Positions 36,563-49,991 of a DNA stretch of 64,000 nucleotides are shown piece by piece (positions within the stretch are counted from its first letter, which is position 1; the number at the start of each line of letters is the position of its first letter). The stretch is taken from NCBI RefSeq assembly GCF_905147045.1, contig NC_065918.1, positions 13,454,001 to 13,518,000 of the forward strand. The letters run 5' to 3'. Source of the stretch: Nymphalis io (lineage: Eukaryota; Arthropoda; Insecta; Lepidoptera; Nymphalidae). Below the pieces are notes generated by a model. The model worked only from the letters and a program-made list of their open reading frames with translations, did no database searches and had not been told where the DNA came from. Made by a program: the position numbers and the translations under genes.

Positions 36563-37925
36563 TATACTATATAATAGTATACCAAGTAAATAAATATATG
36601 TTTATACACATATATTTATCATTATTTATCATGACTTCTATAATTAAAATATAAGTGTGGTGGCACATCAAAAAGTTCACCCAACATCTATACTTTTAAG
36701 TGTATAATTATGTTTAAAAAACCGACTTCAAATAAAATTCTAACGCATAATAAATCAGCCCCTATTTTTTCATCCTTACGCCAACACTAATTTTATTTAA
36801 AATATAAATAGGATCAAACAAAGGACCAAGGAAGTAAACCTTCCCAAACAAAAAATAATTTTCAAAAACAGTTTTTTCGAAATATTGACTGACACAGTTC
36901 CACTTTCTATCACCGGAAAGAATAACTGAACAAATTTTCAACCATATTATCTTTTTGGAAGACATTGTTATCATATTATTAATGTGAATACAAACGGTAC
37001 AAGAAAAACAAACTTTTTTCCAGATTTCACTCTTATTTCAGCTGAAAGTGAATCTTGTGTGCAAATGACCTACATAGCAAGCTTAACAGCGCGTGCGCAT
37101 CTTACGACTCTCACTATTCGTACCGATGATTGTTTTTTTAGTATTAAAGTATATTCTTAGTAACGGAAATAAAAAAAAATAGTTCCGTAAAAAAGGAGCG
37201 TGAGCAAGTTTGAGTAAGTTCTTAAAAGCACTTTTCAAATTAAATTATTCCATCATTAAAAATCTAGATTCTTACTAGAAGAACTGGCCAATAAACTCGA
37301 TATTCTTTTCCTCCAACTTTTAATTAAATATAATTTAAATACAAATAAAAATTAAAAATAGCACAAATCATGTCCGCGAAATGGTGACAAGAATGCTATG
37401 AGAATTTTCACTTTGAATCGTAATTCTGATTTCCGAAAAATGAACCAGAATCCTGTATCCAGCAGAGGCAGTAAGACGATATTACGTAATTATAAAATTA
37501 TGTAATGTTATTTATTAATTTAATTTATATATTTAATATGTTCTAACTAACTAAGCTGAGTAAGTTATAAATGAGATGAGAGGGAAATTGTCTTGAGACA
37601 TTCCGCATAACATAGACGTCGAGTAAAATAATAATCACACTGCAAGCCCATAAATGTCGTGCGATTCCGCCAGTGCGAGTCGGTGCAAGTTTTCACACGA
37701 TATGTCAAATCATCGCAAAACAAGATATGAATAATATAAAAACAAATGAACTTGATAGCTCACTGCTACTTGATATGTCCCGCATGTTTTGCTTAAGATT
37801 ACGTGATCCAGTGTATCATCAACTTAAAAGGACTTAAAAGTAGCAAAGACCAAAGCTTGTTAACCCTTTTAAGCGCGCACATAGAATTTGGTTTTGTTAT
37901 AGTGTATATGTAGAAGACGTGCAGA

Positions 37926-37973
37926 AAGCTTAAATGTTATATATATATATATATATATATAACATTTAAGCTT
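37926..37973. repeat. 48-bp perfect palindrome with AT core
   Basis: AAGCTTAAATGTTA and its reverse complement flank a TA microsatellite, and the 48 bp are fully self-complementary. A second, shorter near-palindrome with the same AAATGTTATA arm lies at about 37988-38011. Confidence 0.85.
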
Positions 37974-39019
37974 ATGTTATGTTAGCAAAATGTTATATAT
38001 GTATAACATTTGTGTGTGTTTTTAACACATTTTACGAATCAGTATTATTTTGCGTCTGAATATATGAAACATCAGACTTACAGTTATTTCCAAATTTAGA
38101 AAATATGCTTATTAATAAAATTGCTACACGCTTTGGCATGCCAGTGAATCTAAGGTGAAGGTGACAGGAAAGCTGATATCGGATGAGCCAATGAACCGTG
38201 TCGTGAGCCAGTCAACTCGAAACAAAGTTTCCTATGTGCGAAGGTCAATGAAGAAACGCACGTTTCTCCCGCGGACAATCAGGTAGAAAATATTTTATTG
38301 GTTTCATAACTTGACACCGATATTTGAATCTGCATGTTTCAGGTATTTCGCAACGGTAATTGTTTAGGGTTCTGCACAAACAAGGAGGTCTACTGTATTA
38401 AGTTTATTTGTAATATTTACTTAGGTTAGGATCGGAGTTAAAAATTCTTTCCGTTGTTTTTAGCGGTGCAAAAAGTTCGGTCATATTGTCTAATTACCGT
38501 ACAATAGCGTGCGAGAAGCGTTATTCGCATCGTACTATTGTTCGCCACTATATCTCAATCGTGGATTATGTGCAAATTTTATCTTAATAATTAATCATTC
38601 CTTCATCGAATCGCCCCGTTCGACGGTTATCCTTAATAATACAATTAGAGAAATAAATATAGTCAAATAGATCTTTGAGGTTAGACAAACATATCAAGCA
38701 AGTCTATTATTAATCTGTTATATTTATAAAGCAGAGTAGTTTGCTTGTTTGAATGCACTATTTCAGGATCTTCTATAGTCAGGGTTTCCAGAGCTGATCA
38801 CTTGCTAAATATGTCGCGCGTGAGTCCCAAAAAAATCCAAGTACCGCATTCATAACGGTCTTATACTTTTTATATAAACATAATTAATATTCGGCTATAG
38901 TTTCCTTTCTGATTTTCGGGAGATCTTGGGAAGAGACGTTTTACATACAACTAGTTTTCGCCCACCTCATCGCTTGCGTGATAGAAGGGGTGCATGTTTT
39001 AGTCGTAAAAAAGTAGAAA

Positions 39020-39145
39020 ATGTCCTTCCTTAGATTTCGAGCTTGCTTCATACGAAATTTTATCAAAATGGGTTCAGTGTTTTAGCCGTGAAAGCGTATT
39101 AGACAGACAGAGTTACTTTCGCATTTATAATATTAGCTAAGATAA
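39020..39145 (+). repeat. dispersed repeat end
   Basis: TTTATCAAAATGGGTTCAGT, a GACAGACAGAGTTACTTTCG stretch and GCATTTATAATATTAG. The same end motif occurs at 13945, 17433 and 44225. Confidence 0.5.
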
Positions 39146-40970
39146 AAAAAAAACTCGTACATTTAGAGAATCAAGCTAAAATAGACTACGGATATGCTTA
39201 AAATTCAGCAGCAGGTATTTCTTATCTTTAATTTAATCTAAAAGGTATTTAATAAATAATAATCGGTCGGGTAATTATGGATATGTACGAATAGATTTAC
39301 ATTACTAATGAAAAAGAGCTGTGAAAAATGTAACATACACATATGAACAGAAATGTCAAAAAAGTACGGTTCGAAGTGGTTAAAGAAATAATCTATATTA
39401 AAAAATAATTGAAGTACTCTGAGTATCCGCTTTAATAGCTCTGTTTGCTTCATTATTAATTTAAAAACTAATTTATCATAAGCGCAAATAATGATTTAAA
39501 GAAAATATAAGAAAATGATGAAATAACTTCATATTCATAATAAGGTTAGATTTAAAAAATATACCGAAAAAGTAACATTTTATCATCGACTTTCGAATAA
39601 TATTAATCGAGGAAGCGCGCAGAATACAGTGATGAAAAAAAATGGGTATATTGTTGCGTAAATCATTTCCATTGCATAAGTATACTTTCACATAACTATA
39701 TTAATGTACGTTTTTTAATATATTTGCCTGGAAGACAAATGACTCTACTCTATGCCTTATTTATTTGACTTTGAATACGACCTCCGAAGACCTAACGGAT
39801 AATTAGGATAACTAATGTCATGTCGCATCATGAAATTTTGCATACACGTTGTCACGGGTACAGAAATCGCCACCCATACGCGAGCAAAGCCGAGGGCGGA
39901 AGCTAGTATTGATTATAAATGTACAATCAATACACAATACATATTATTAATATGTACAAAACTAAGTTTATCCTAATACAAACCATGTAAAGCTTAATCA
40001 GATATAAATCATACGAATACGAATAACACATTTTCGTTTCAAAGAACATTCATTTCCATCTAACTTCACTATGATAGATTTGAAATATCTATATACAGTT
40101 ACACATCTGCAAACAAAAACATCCCTACAGCAGACTACAGGTCACCTCTACTCATAAACGAACCCATCCCACTTTATACCCACGAATTAAATAATCATCA
40201 CATACATTTCATTGAGATTTAAAAAAAAGAAACGTCTCAAATTATCTATTTTTGATTTTTAATCGACTAGTATAAGATATATTTTAAAAGTTTTCACGAA
40301 TATTACAGGTGAAACTTTGATTTTCATACTGAAAACCAGATGACTCTGTGCCGTTTTTAATCAAGCTATCGTTTGGTTCAGTTGGCGAGTATATAAGGTC
40401 GAGCGAATTTTGTCAATACTGCCCAAAGAAGACAGGATTATCCAGTGTTTTAAATAGATACCCTGTTTCTTTTCGGCGAAAATAAAACTAAATATAAATA
40501 ACATGAGGTTATAAACGCTCTCAGAATCTATGTCTGTCGAGTTTTTAATAATGTTGTGTTATATAAATGTGTATATATTACGTCCACGACATATTTGTAT
40601 GTATAATTTATTATACAATAACGATAACATAATTATATATTAATATTATTATATACAAAAACGTTTTATTCAATAAACAATTACTCTTGAGACAGAATCA
40701 GATATTACAGGAAATTCGAGTATAAGCTGGTTAAAATGAATAAAATAGAACTGAGTCATGTTATAAAAAAGTATATTGCATTTTATGTTTTAATAAGCTT
40801 ACATTTATATATCGTATGTTAAATACTCCCATCTAGTGTCCGCGTCTAGAGTTCTGCAACGACCTGAATGCAGTTGCAATCCCTCCCCTACTCTAGAAGA
40901 CTTCAAAGTGCGCGCTTTTCGAAACATCGTATATAATGAACAAGTTAAACATTTCAATTTTATTTTAATA

Positions 40971-41285
40971 TATACCGAGATGGCCTAGTGGTAAGAACGC
41001 GTTAATTTTAACCGGTGATTGTAGGTTCAAACCCGGACAAGCACCACTGAATTTTCATGTGCTTAATTTGTGATTATTCACAATTCAGAATTATAAAATT
41101 CATCTCGTGTTTGACAATAAAGGAAAACAACGTGAGGAAACCTAAAATTCTGCGACATATGTATTCCACCAACCTGCATTGGAGCAGCGTGGTGGAATAA
41201 GCTCCAAACATTCTCCTCAAAAAAAGGGAGAGGAGGCTTTAGCCCAGCGGTGGGATATTCACAGGCTATTAATGTTTTTTATTGT
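40971..41285 (+). repeat. SINE family 1 with 13-bp target duplication
   Basis: A full copy is flanked by identical TTTTATTTTAATA at 40958-40970 and 41286-41298. The head carries TGGCCTAGTGG and GGTTCAAACCC. Confidence 0.85.
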
Positions 41286-41689
41286 TTTTATTTTAATAGG
41301 ATCTCCAACAAGGAATACACATGATAAGCTTTAAATACATTCTGCGAGTTATAAGTCTATGTGTTCCCTCAGTTACAGGGAATCACAGCCTCCATTCCAT
41401 ACAACTAATATAAATAGTAAAATTAAAATTAACGAATTAAATAACTAAAACAAAAAAACAAAACTTCTTATGTTAAAGGACTAAATTTTTCTTTATATTA
41501 TAAGTTATTATATCGTTAAAACGCTCATTAAAACATTCTTTAATGTTTGGTGAAGATAATTTTTAAATATATTTTGGATACATTTAACAAATTTAGCATA
41601 TTGATAATGAGGGTACAATTGTAATTAACTTGAAATGTTCATATGTCATGACTAGGTATACAATTTTTATACTTACCTTATGTACGTTG

Positions 41690-41893
41690 GAGCAGACGAG
41701 TCTTAGAGTGGAGACCGCGGATCGGCAAACGCAGCGTAGGGCGCCCTCCAGTCAGGTGGACCGATGATCTTAAGAAGATGGCGGGTACCGACTGGATACG
41801 AAAAGCGGAGGAACGGGAGCTTTATCGCACCTTGGGAGAGGCCTATGTTCAGCAGTGGACTACGAATGGCTGTTGATGATGATGATGATTACG
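41690..41893 (+). mobile_element. RTE-type LINE 3' tail
   Basis: The plus strand encodes the end of an RTE-like polyprotein, with RPRIGKRSVGRPPVRWTDDL and then LGEAYVQQWTTNGC before a stop. It ends in a TGATGATGATGATGA microsatellite. It is homologous to the tail at 23850 but differs in the microsatellite unit. Severely 5'-truncated. Confidence 0.75.
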
Positions 41894-42059
41894 AACCAAA
41901 CATGCTTAGAATAAGGGAACATTATGTATTGTTTAATTTGTAATTCGGATAGACTAGATAATAATATACTTAATTGTTTTTCCTTTTTAATATTATATAT
42001 ACAATATACATTGATATAAAATATGGATATTGTTTAAAAAAAAAATTATTATGTAAAAG

Positions 42060-42322
42060 CTTATTAATGTCTTGTTGCTGGGCTAAGGCCTCCGATTCTA
42101 ATTTAGAAGAAGGTTTTGAGTTTACTCCACCATGCTGCTATAATGTGGGTTGGTACCCTTGTAGCAGATCGGACACATGGAGATTTTCTCGCCATATTTT
42201 CACCACCGAGTACGACATGAAATATGAAAACAAATTAAGCACATGATTCAGTCGTACTTGCCGGGGATCGAAACCTTCGATTAATATCGACGTATTCTAA
42301 CCATGGGCCATCTCGACTGAAT
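42060..42322 (-). repeat. SINE family 1, diverged copy
   Basis: In minus orientation: TTGCTGGGCTAAGGCCTCCG, CTCCACCATGCTGC, AAACAAATTAAGCACATG and GGGCCATCTCGACT in order. The 90-residue open frame here is mostly this repeat. Confidence 0.7.
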
Positions 42323-42711
42323 ATACAGTTTATTTAAAAAAAATGGCCGACCACACACTTCGTGTTCACATCCTCATATATTCTTGTCCAACTTGATGGG
42401 TGGTCATACCGTCTCGCGGGACCTCATACAGTGACTACAAACGGTTTACGTGGAATTAGGACGTCTCATATCTTTCAACTATTTCAATTAATTAGTTGAC
42501 GTGCCCTTCTTTGACGGTAGCTATTACTATTCGTAACGATCTGTTTAATAACCGGACATTACTCGGATTATGAAATGAAATTTTATATCGTATTAATATA
42601 TATAAATCGAATAGGCTTTCTTTAGAAAACGCTTTCCTCTTTTATTTATTTTTATTAGCTATATTTATATGTATCGTAATGTTATTCTTTTTACTTGGTC
42701 GTTTTGAATAG

Positions 42712-42957
42712 CACCACCCGCTCAAATTCTACCGCCAAACAGCAATACTATATTATTATAGTATTATTATGTCACGGTTTGAAGGGTAAGTAAGCCAGTG
42801 TAACTAACCACAGGCACAAGAGGCATAACATCTTAGTTCCTAAGTTTGGTGGTGCATTGGTGATGTAAGGGATGGTTAGAATTTCTTATACTGTTAATGT
42901 CTAAGGGCGGTGATGACCACGTACTATCAGGTGGCCCATTTGCAAATCTGCCTACCT
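42712..42957 (-). repeat. ~270-bp dispersed repeat
   Basis: ACGGTTTGAAGGGTAAGTAA, AGGCACAAGAGGCATAACAT and ATCAGGTGGCCCATTTGC in minus orientation. Confidence 0.7.
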
Positions 42958-44224
42958 ATTTAAAAAGGAACTAAGAGATGTGTGATTAATTAATTAATAC
43001 AGTTAATATTTATGAAAGTAACACAGATATTAATAAAAATTTGTTACTGCATTACTTTTGAAAAACAGTTAACAGACCATAAAAATATGTTCAATTCCTT
43101 GAATAAGGAATTATTAATAAACATATACAAACCATGTCCACTAACATTCAAATATTAATTTTGTTTATTCAAATATATTATATAACATATATGTTAACCT
43201 ATTTCTAAATAAACGACGTTTTATTACATTAAAATGTATTTATATTTCCCGGGTTGAAACAAAATGTATTTCAGTCGTAATAGCACCATCTATCAGGGAC
43301 CATGCACAATGCTTATTCGTTACTCAAATGTTAGTACATTCACTTTACGCAAAAATCTACTCGATTGAATGTTAGATGGCGATGCATCACTTTACTTTCG
43401 AATTGAATTGACATTTTTCATTTAATAATTTGACACAACTTGTAGAGTAGACGAATTTCTATTTTAAAATTTTAATGTGAAATAAAATGTCGCCTGTAAC
43501 TATTTCATTCACTAAGAATTTTCGAGATTTATTTGTTTTTAAATATTTCAAAGATTAAAATAAACTAACAGATATATATAAGATATTATATACAAGGACA
43601 TACTTTGAATTGGGACGCCAAAGTTAAACCAAAAACATATAGCAAACCTTAACCGCATAGGTTAATGTTTGCTTAAAATATCAAATGGCGCCTACGGCTG
43701 ATATCTATCTCCTATACCATACGATACTAGTTAGAACATACATACTATATTTATTTTATATTAAACTCAAATGTAACGAAAGATTGACAATAAAGCTTAA
43801 TAATTTATGTTGTATATATAAATACCAAAGTGAACACAAAACATAGTTCGATAATATACCAAAGGATAGAAAATTCCTATGAAGAATGTATGATGAAATA
43901 GTAAATTAAAAATTTAAATTTTATTTTAGTATCTGCGACATATTGTGCTTAAGTAAAAAGTAAGAAATACAAATTAAAGTCTTAAGTAAAAAATGTTACG
44001 TCATAGCTCTAAATAAAATAGTGATAGAACATATTAATTTTAGATGAAATATAAACCTCACAAATATATTTTTTAGCTCATCTGAGGCACTGTTACACTT
44101 TAATCTGTTTTGTAGTCTTAATTAAGCCAATTATAGTGTAAGAATTTTTCTAGGATAAAAACATGTATAAGCCAGTTGATTCTCTCGAGTTTTTTAACTG
44201 GCCCAGCTTAATCATAAGCTATCA

Positions 44225-44300
44225 AAGACGAGAAATCTAATCAAAATCGGTTCAGTACTTTTTGCGTGATTGTCATACAAACAGAAAGTTTATATAAAAT
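44225..44300 (+). repeat. dispersed repeat end
   Basis: AATCAAAATCGGTTCAGTAC followed by a decayed tail; same end motif as at 39020. Confidence 0.4.
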
Positions 44301-47214
44301 AATTGATGCATGATACTATCGAATATGTAAAATCGTTAATAGGTAAAGATAGTGTGTGTTCATCATACAGGATGTCGTGACCATAGTCACGAAGCGGTCA
44401 GTTCTGCCCGGGGCCCGTCGGATCCCTGATTTAACGTAACACAAAAAATACTTAGATAAGCCGACTTTCTAATATATACCGCTACGGTCGGCCCTTCCTC
44501 CCTTGTATGTAATAAATCTTGAAGAGTCCTCCTCTTAAACGCAGCGCTCGTCAAACGTTTCATCTTTGCAATTATTTTATATTTGTTTGTATTATTGTTG
44601 TTTTTTCTGTTGTGTCCGATTTTTAAAAATTATTTCGATTTCAAATAATATAAACTTGATATAATTAACTTTTTTTTTCGTTAAATTTCCATAAAACGAG
44701 TAAAAAAGTTGGATTTTGATTCAAAAGATAAATCGAAGAAACATAATGTATATTCTACGGGTGTTGACACCAGTCGTGTTAAACATGACAGCCAACAGTT
44801 TGGATAGCGCTGTCTGACATTTTAATGTGGCCTAATAATCAGAAAGAGTAAAAAACTGTGGAGTATATCGGTGGGCTTTAGCATGCCTCTAGATTGATGC
44901 TTCTCGTTGGCTCCGGCACTCGCGACGACTCTCACCAGCCTAGGGGATCTCTGATACCATTACAAAAACCCCTTTTTAACCCCGAATTATTATTTCTAAA
45001 TATGTTAAGATTATTATACCTAAAGGAGAATGACCAAAAATGTATGGACTTTGGTCCAAATGTCCACCACTAACGAGAACTTTGTAATAAAATAGTCTAC
45101 TAAATACTGAGTCATTATAATCAGATCGCAACAAAAAATACGCAGTCAGTAAAAAGTTCCATCTATATGTTCTCCAAAGCCATAATTAATTTCAATGAGT
45201 AACGCCATAATTAATCCCAAATTATTTCATCATATATTAAATGATCGAAATGTTGCCACCCGAAACAATTCTACTCAACAATATTTTGATATATTTATTA
45301 TATAAATATACATATTAACATAGTAATGACGTGGTAAAATCGATCACAGAGCACAGAACCCAAATCAGAAATTAAAATTCGTTCTTAGTATAAACATTTT
45401 CAGTTTTTTATCCAAGTCAGAATATTATCTCTCATAATAAGTGGCTGGACCGTTAAACCTCAGAGAATGCACGGGCAGTGAATGAACTCTTCGTATCGAT
45501 GGTGGATACGTAATTTGTTTGTTTCTTACTTCCTCTCGCCCTATTGATACTTAAAAGCTTCTATACATATATATAATTGTATTAAAAGTGTTATCGATAC
45601 GTCTTTATTTGATACATCTTTAGGTATAAGTTTCGTAAACATTTGAGTTTAGAAATTATTTGCTTGGTGGCAAAAATCAGTGATTCCATTCATTTATAGA
45701 TTCTGTCAAAATTTGGCTTGATCGTGGCATATGGGACAAAATTATCTATGACGGTACAATATTCAATGTAATAAGAAACAGGTATTAAAAAATCATAGAT
45801 GCGAATAGGTCTTCAGACGAAGAGGATTCGGTACGCCCGGCGCTTATCATTACGAATTCAAGTCAACAACATTTATTCAATATAAAACCTTACACTTATT
45901 GATTGTCAAAAATCAGATTGAAAAAAACCAGCGAAGGAAACTAAACGGGCCTTTTTTATGTCATCTATTACAATTATAAGTAATATACAATAATAGAATT
46001 ATATTTTTTTATTTAAAATGGCCCGGAGGCAATCGTTTTATTCCCAAGGTGCACAATCATTTAAAAAGTCATCGGTTTATCATCATTCGTATAAAAGCAA
46101 TAAATTTTAGCACATAATAAACATTTTAAGCTATTCGCTGATTAGAAACATTCAAGTTTCTTTGTAGATTTGAAAAATAAGATACAATACAAAACTGTTG
46201 CTAATTAAAATAATTCTCAACCAGGTTCATTAACGTTAAGTAATTTAAAATATATTCAACATTTTGGTTAAATTAATAAATCACTTTCGCCCTGTCGTTT
46301 CCCTGATCGCGTATTTTAAAGAGTTTCACCGATGCGCAAGCGCAAGTAGGAAGTACGTGCGCACGCAACGCCTTGACACCTAAACATCAATCTAGTAGTA
46401 GTTCGCTAGTAATGTTCGTATCATATGTTCTGCGTATGTTTATTGTAAACGGTGCATATTTTATGATGTAACGCTATTTAAATATTTGTTATCAATAATA
46501 AGAAATGAATATTCTGTCTATTGCTATTTAGACTAGTTGCACTCATTACACTTTTTTATAATTTATATGTATACATACAGTGTTTATTACGCGCTTGCAA
46601 TTTTTTTTTTCAAATATATTTTAATAGAAATAACTCTATTATTTAAAAAAATCTTAATGTTTCCCTTATATAATATGCTATATATACGAGTGTTAGCTGT
46701 TGAGTATTTAAACAAAAAGTTGAGTAGACTGTTTCAAGACCTTTTTAAAAAGTTTAATAAAAAAAAACGAGGAAGTTTTTTAATAGCTTCAATGTAACAT
46801 TTACGTTGTTTTCTTTGTAATAAATAAATCTCTTGTCGTTACGGTTCCTAGTTTGACTCCCCGATAAACTGTATCACATTGCGAACGTACATTGAAACAG
46901 TATAAAACATAAATTAAATGTGAAATGAGCGCACTAATTACAGGCGAATGAATCGTTAAAGAAAATTCATTATGTAAACATAAATAACATTGTTAGCCCG
47001 AAAAAAAATAAAGCAAAAAAATTCATATTGAAATTAACTTTTTATGAGTAAATACATCATTGCTATGTAACGATATATTTCAATATTATTTCAATGTAGA
47101 ACTATTTGCCTATATAGCATATTTATAGTCAAAATCAATATTTTGTAGTTCTTAGTTCTCGCTTTTATACTTTGTCCGTTATGCTAGAAGTTTATTTCAC
47201 GATGGTTATGCTTC

Positions 47215-47300
47215 GCTGGTAGGTGGATACAAATTTGAAAGAGTTTCATCGTAAGCAATTTCATAATGTTTTCACCGCCGAGCAGCATCCACAGGTTCGA
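47215..47300 (-). repeat. possible SINE family 1 relic
   Basis: ATGTTTTCACCGCCGAGCA resembles the CATCG...CACCGTCAAGCACG block of minus-oriented SINE copies. Too decayed to be sure. Confidence 0.3.
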
Positions 47301-47596
47301 TCCATCCATCTGGGATATTACACGTAAGTGGTTTTAATATGAAATGTTATCCTAATAATAAATAAAAGGGCTTCCCTATTCCCAGTTGATTGATTTTTGA
47401 TATTTATTCTGATGGTCGTGGGTTTGCGCAAATAAATATCATATATTGTTCAGCAGATAAGATCCACCCGATCGCCCCATCTCATGTCAAAGGGGCTTCC
47501 TTAGATTGTCGCCACAAAGGTAATGGAACAAGCGCTTCTTTACGGCTTTTCAAACTATAGAGCAAATTAGCAAACTTCACTTTAAATTTGGTGTTT

Positions 47597-48450
47597 GTTT
47601 TATTTCAATCTGCTTATAAATAAAAAAGTTATGTCAATTTAAACAATCGTGTCGAACATTTATTCGATAAAAATTAAGTCTGTAAAATGATGATGATTGA
47701 AAGTTTAGGAACAAAACAAAGTTAAAAAATAGACAGTTTCAGAGATTAAGACTACTTCCAATGTAAGTTGAGATCAGATCTATATGATCAATCATATAAA
47801 ATAGGGCTCAGCTTATGCTGGACTTTTAACACGCCCACGCGTTTATGTAAAGCGCGCCGATTGCCGCGCTGTTGCCTGTAGCATTGAGTTATTTGCAGCG
47901 AACGCACGTCGCTCTTGATAACATTTACCTGGTAAACCTCTGTCTGTTTTCGTTTGTAATATATTTTGTTAGGTTAAGGTAGTAAGCTTATTATAAAAAC
48001 TGTACTTATTACTGATAAAAAAATAACGATGTATGTAATACACTAGCTATTGTCCGCGGTTTCGCTTGCGCGTCAGTATAGGTAAAGAATAAATAGTTGT
48101 ATGGAAGTCTGTAATTTTAAAGTAAGATGCATTCGGATTAGATGTATGTATGACAAGTATATTACGGCATTTTTCTCAAAAGTCATGTATGACGGAATTG
48201 TTCCTCTTGAAAAGTACCAAAAAAGTTTGCGATAGCACATGTCTATCTTTTAAGGTTGACTCACTATAATCTTTTATATCTTAATTTAATGTTATAATCA
48301 AATTTGTTGAAAATAATACATTATTCGCAAAGTCGTTTTTATAAACATGGCATTAATTCTTATGAAAGATATCGAGATAAGATCACAGACAATTTTTAGT
48401 ACTTACCTACCTACCTACGTTTAGTAGGTTGCTTGAAAATACTCATACAT
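47597..48450 (+). repeat. Unnamed repeat, copy 1 of an inverted pair
   Basis: It aligns with the reverse complement of 52228-52705. Shared landmarks include GAACATTTATTCGATAAAAA, TTAAAAAATAGACAG, ATTCTTATGAAAGATATCGA and GTAGGTTGCTTGAA. Copy 1 has about 400 bp (roughly 47826-48240) absent from copy 2, including a GC-rich stretch and ACTAGCTATTGTCCGCGG, which itself looks like another element. Confidence 0.75.
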
Positions 48451-49469
48451 ACACAACTATTTGTTTTTATTTTGTAAACAACTTTGTAAGTTAAAGTTTA
48501 TAGGCTGGTATTACGTTTCGTCGCCGTGCGTATATTTTTTTCTCATGGTTTTGTTAAATTTATACTTAGTCGATTAGTTGATACTAAATACTTATTTAAA
48601 AAAAAAACAGATTTTCGTTTTAATTTTGAAAGACACAATTTCCTGTGAGGGTGTCGTTTGCAGTCACAATAATTACTTATTGTACAGGTAAAGACATGAA
48701 GTATGTCGGAATAGATTTAAGGCAATGCTGTTTTTATTATGGCCAATTATATATAGCCCTATTTGGACCCGGGTGCATCCAAAACCAATAAATATTAATA
48801 TTCCATCAAATAAAACTGAAACATAATCAATTAAAAGAAGGAAGAAAAAGAAAGAAAAAAGAAAATCCAATAGCTTTCTGAAAATGATTTTGTAAATAAA
48901 TGTGAAATATACTTTTTCACTCGAAGTGTTGACTGTGTTCATTTCGACTCCAACGACTCAAGGCTCACAAAACATTTTTAACGTACGAGAAACGTCACTG
49001 AAGCGTAGAAAGACTGACGGATCGAGATAACAATTTAATAGTTGCATGGGTAATAAAACGGTTCAGAAATTGGTCACAATTACCCCGGTTACTGCCTCGT
49101 AACATTTTAATAGTCAAGATCAATTTTCTGTGGGAACGAACGATGAGATTTACATTAGGCTGTAAGTATTTTTTTATCAGTATGTTGTTTACGCGCTAGT
49201 GTTTTCCTTATTTTTAGATGGAACAATGTATATTTTTTTTATACTGATTACAAGCAAATGACCATGTGTATTGGGTCTAAAATGTTCAGTAAATATGAGA
49301 TAATAACGTATTCCAAAATCTTAAATTTATCAGATAACCGAAAAACAATTAGGTAAAATCCGCCTTTTTGTTATATAGAGTAGAAAAATAATTACTTAAT
49401 ATTCAGGCTTAGCACACGACGATGTTACATGGATTCGAAATCACCATGAATGGCTTCGATAAAATGATG

Positions 49470-49508
49470 TTACTGAGTTACGGCTGTGCGAGACTTGGCG
49501 GCCGTGGA
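49470..49508 (-). CDS. Possible terminal exon of gene F
   Basis: On the minus strand an acceptor-like TTTTTTCTGGGTCACGGCAG is followed in phase 0 by twelve codons (STAAKSRTAVTQ) and a stop. Joined to the exon at 49992-50099 it would complete a 48-residue protein. Locally high GC favours coding, but evidence is thin. Confidence 0.25.
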   Translation of the reverse strand, partial: STAAKSRTAVTQ

Positions 49509-49991
49509 CTGCCGTGACCCAGAAAAAATTGACGTTATTTGTCAATATGAAAAATTGACAAATTGACACTAAATTTGTTCTTGATTTTATACTTGAGGAA
49601 TAAATTCTTAATAAAATGATTTAAGCTTTAATTTAATTGGCTTTATTTCCATCATAGAATGATCTGAACAAAACGTCATTTAGAAAGTCATATTAAATAT
49701 TTGAGCCAATGTAAATTAATATATTTTATTTATAACATTTGTTTTGGACAACATTCTCTAGACAAAATCTTGCATGCATTGAGTTAAATAATATGTTTAT
49801 TGATCGGTATCGTTTTGTAGAATATGTAAGCCGATTTAATTGCCATAGAAGCATAACGTCTTAAGTGCCATTACAGCGGAATTATAGCGTAATATACACT
49901 CGTCAATGTGAAATTGATTGAACTCTTTTTAAAATAAATTATTTAAAAAAAGTCCCAAGGGAGCGTAGTCATGATGAATGTAAATTCTTAC

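Larger units (their letters stand above)
34778..49469. other. repeat-rich region between genes D and F
   Basis: About 14.7 kb with no confidently supported gene. It holds the dispersed repeats, palindrome and RTE tail listed separately, two short coding-like blocks (35671-35778 minus, 38119-38286 plus), and unexplained GC-richer pieces at 44340-44560 and 44860-44960 that resemble retroelement debris. Confidence 0.45.

Noticed and set aside
48673..48942. 89-residue minus-strand open frame
   Set aside because: The Phe/Leu/Ile-rich sequence comes from AT-rich DNA and has no start context or splice support.
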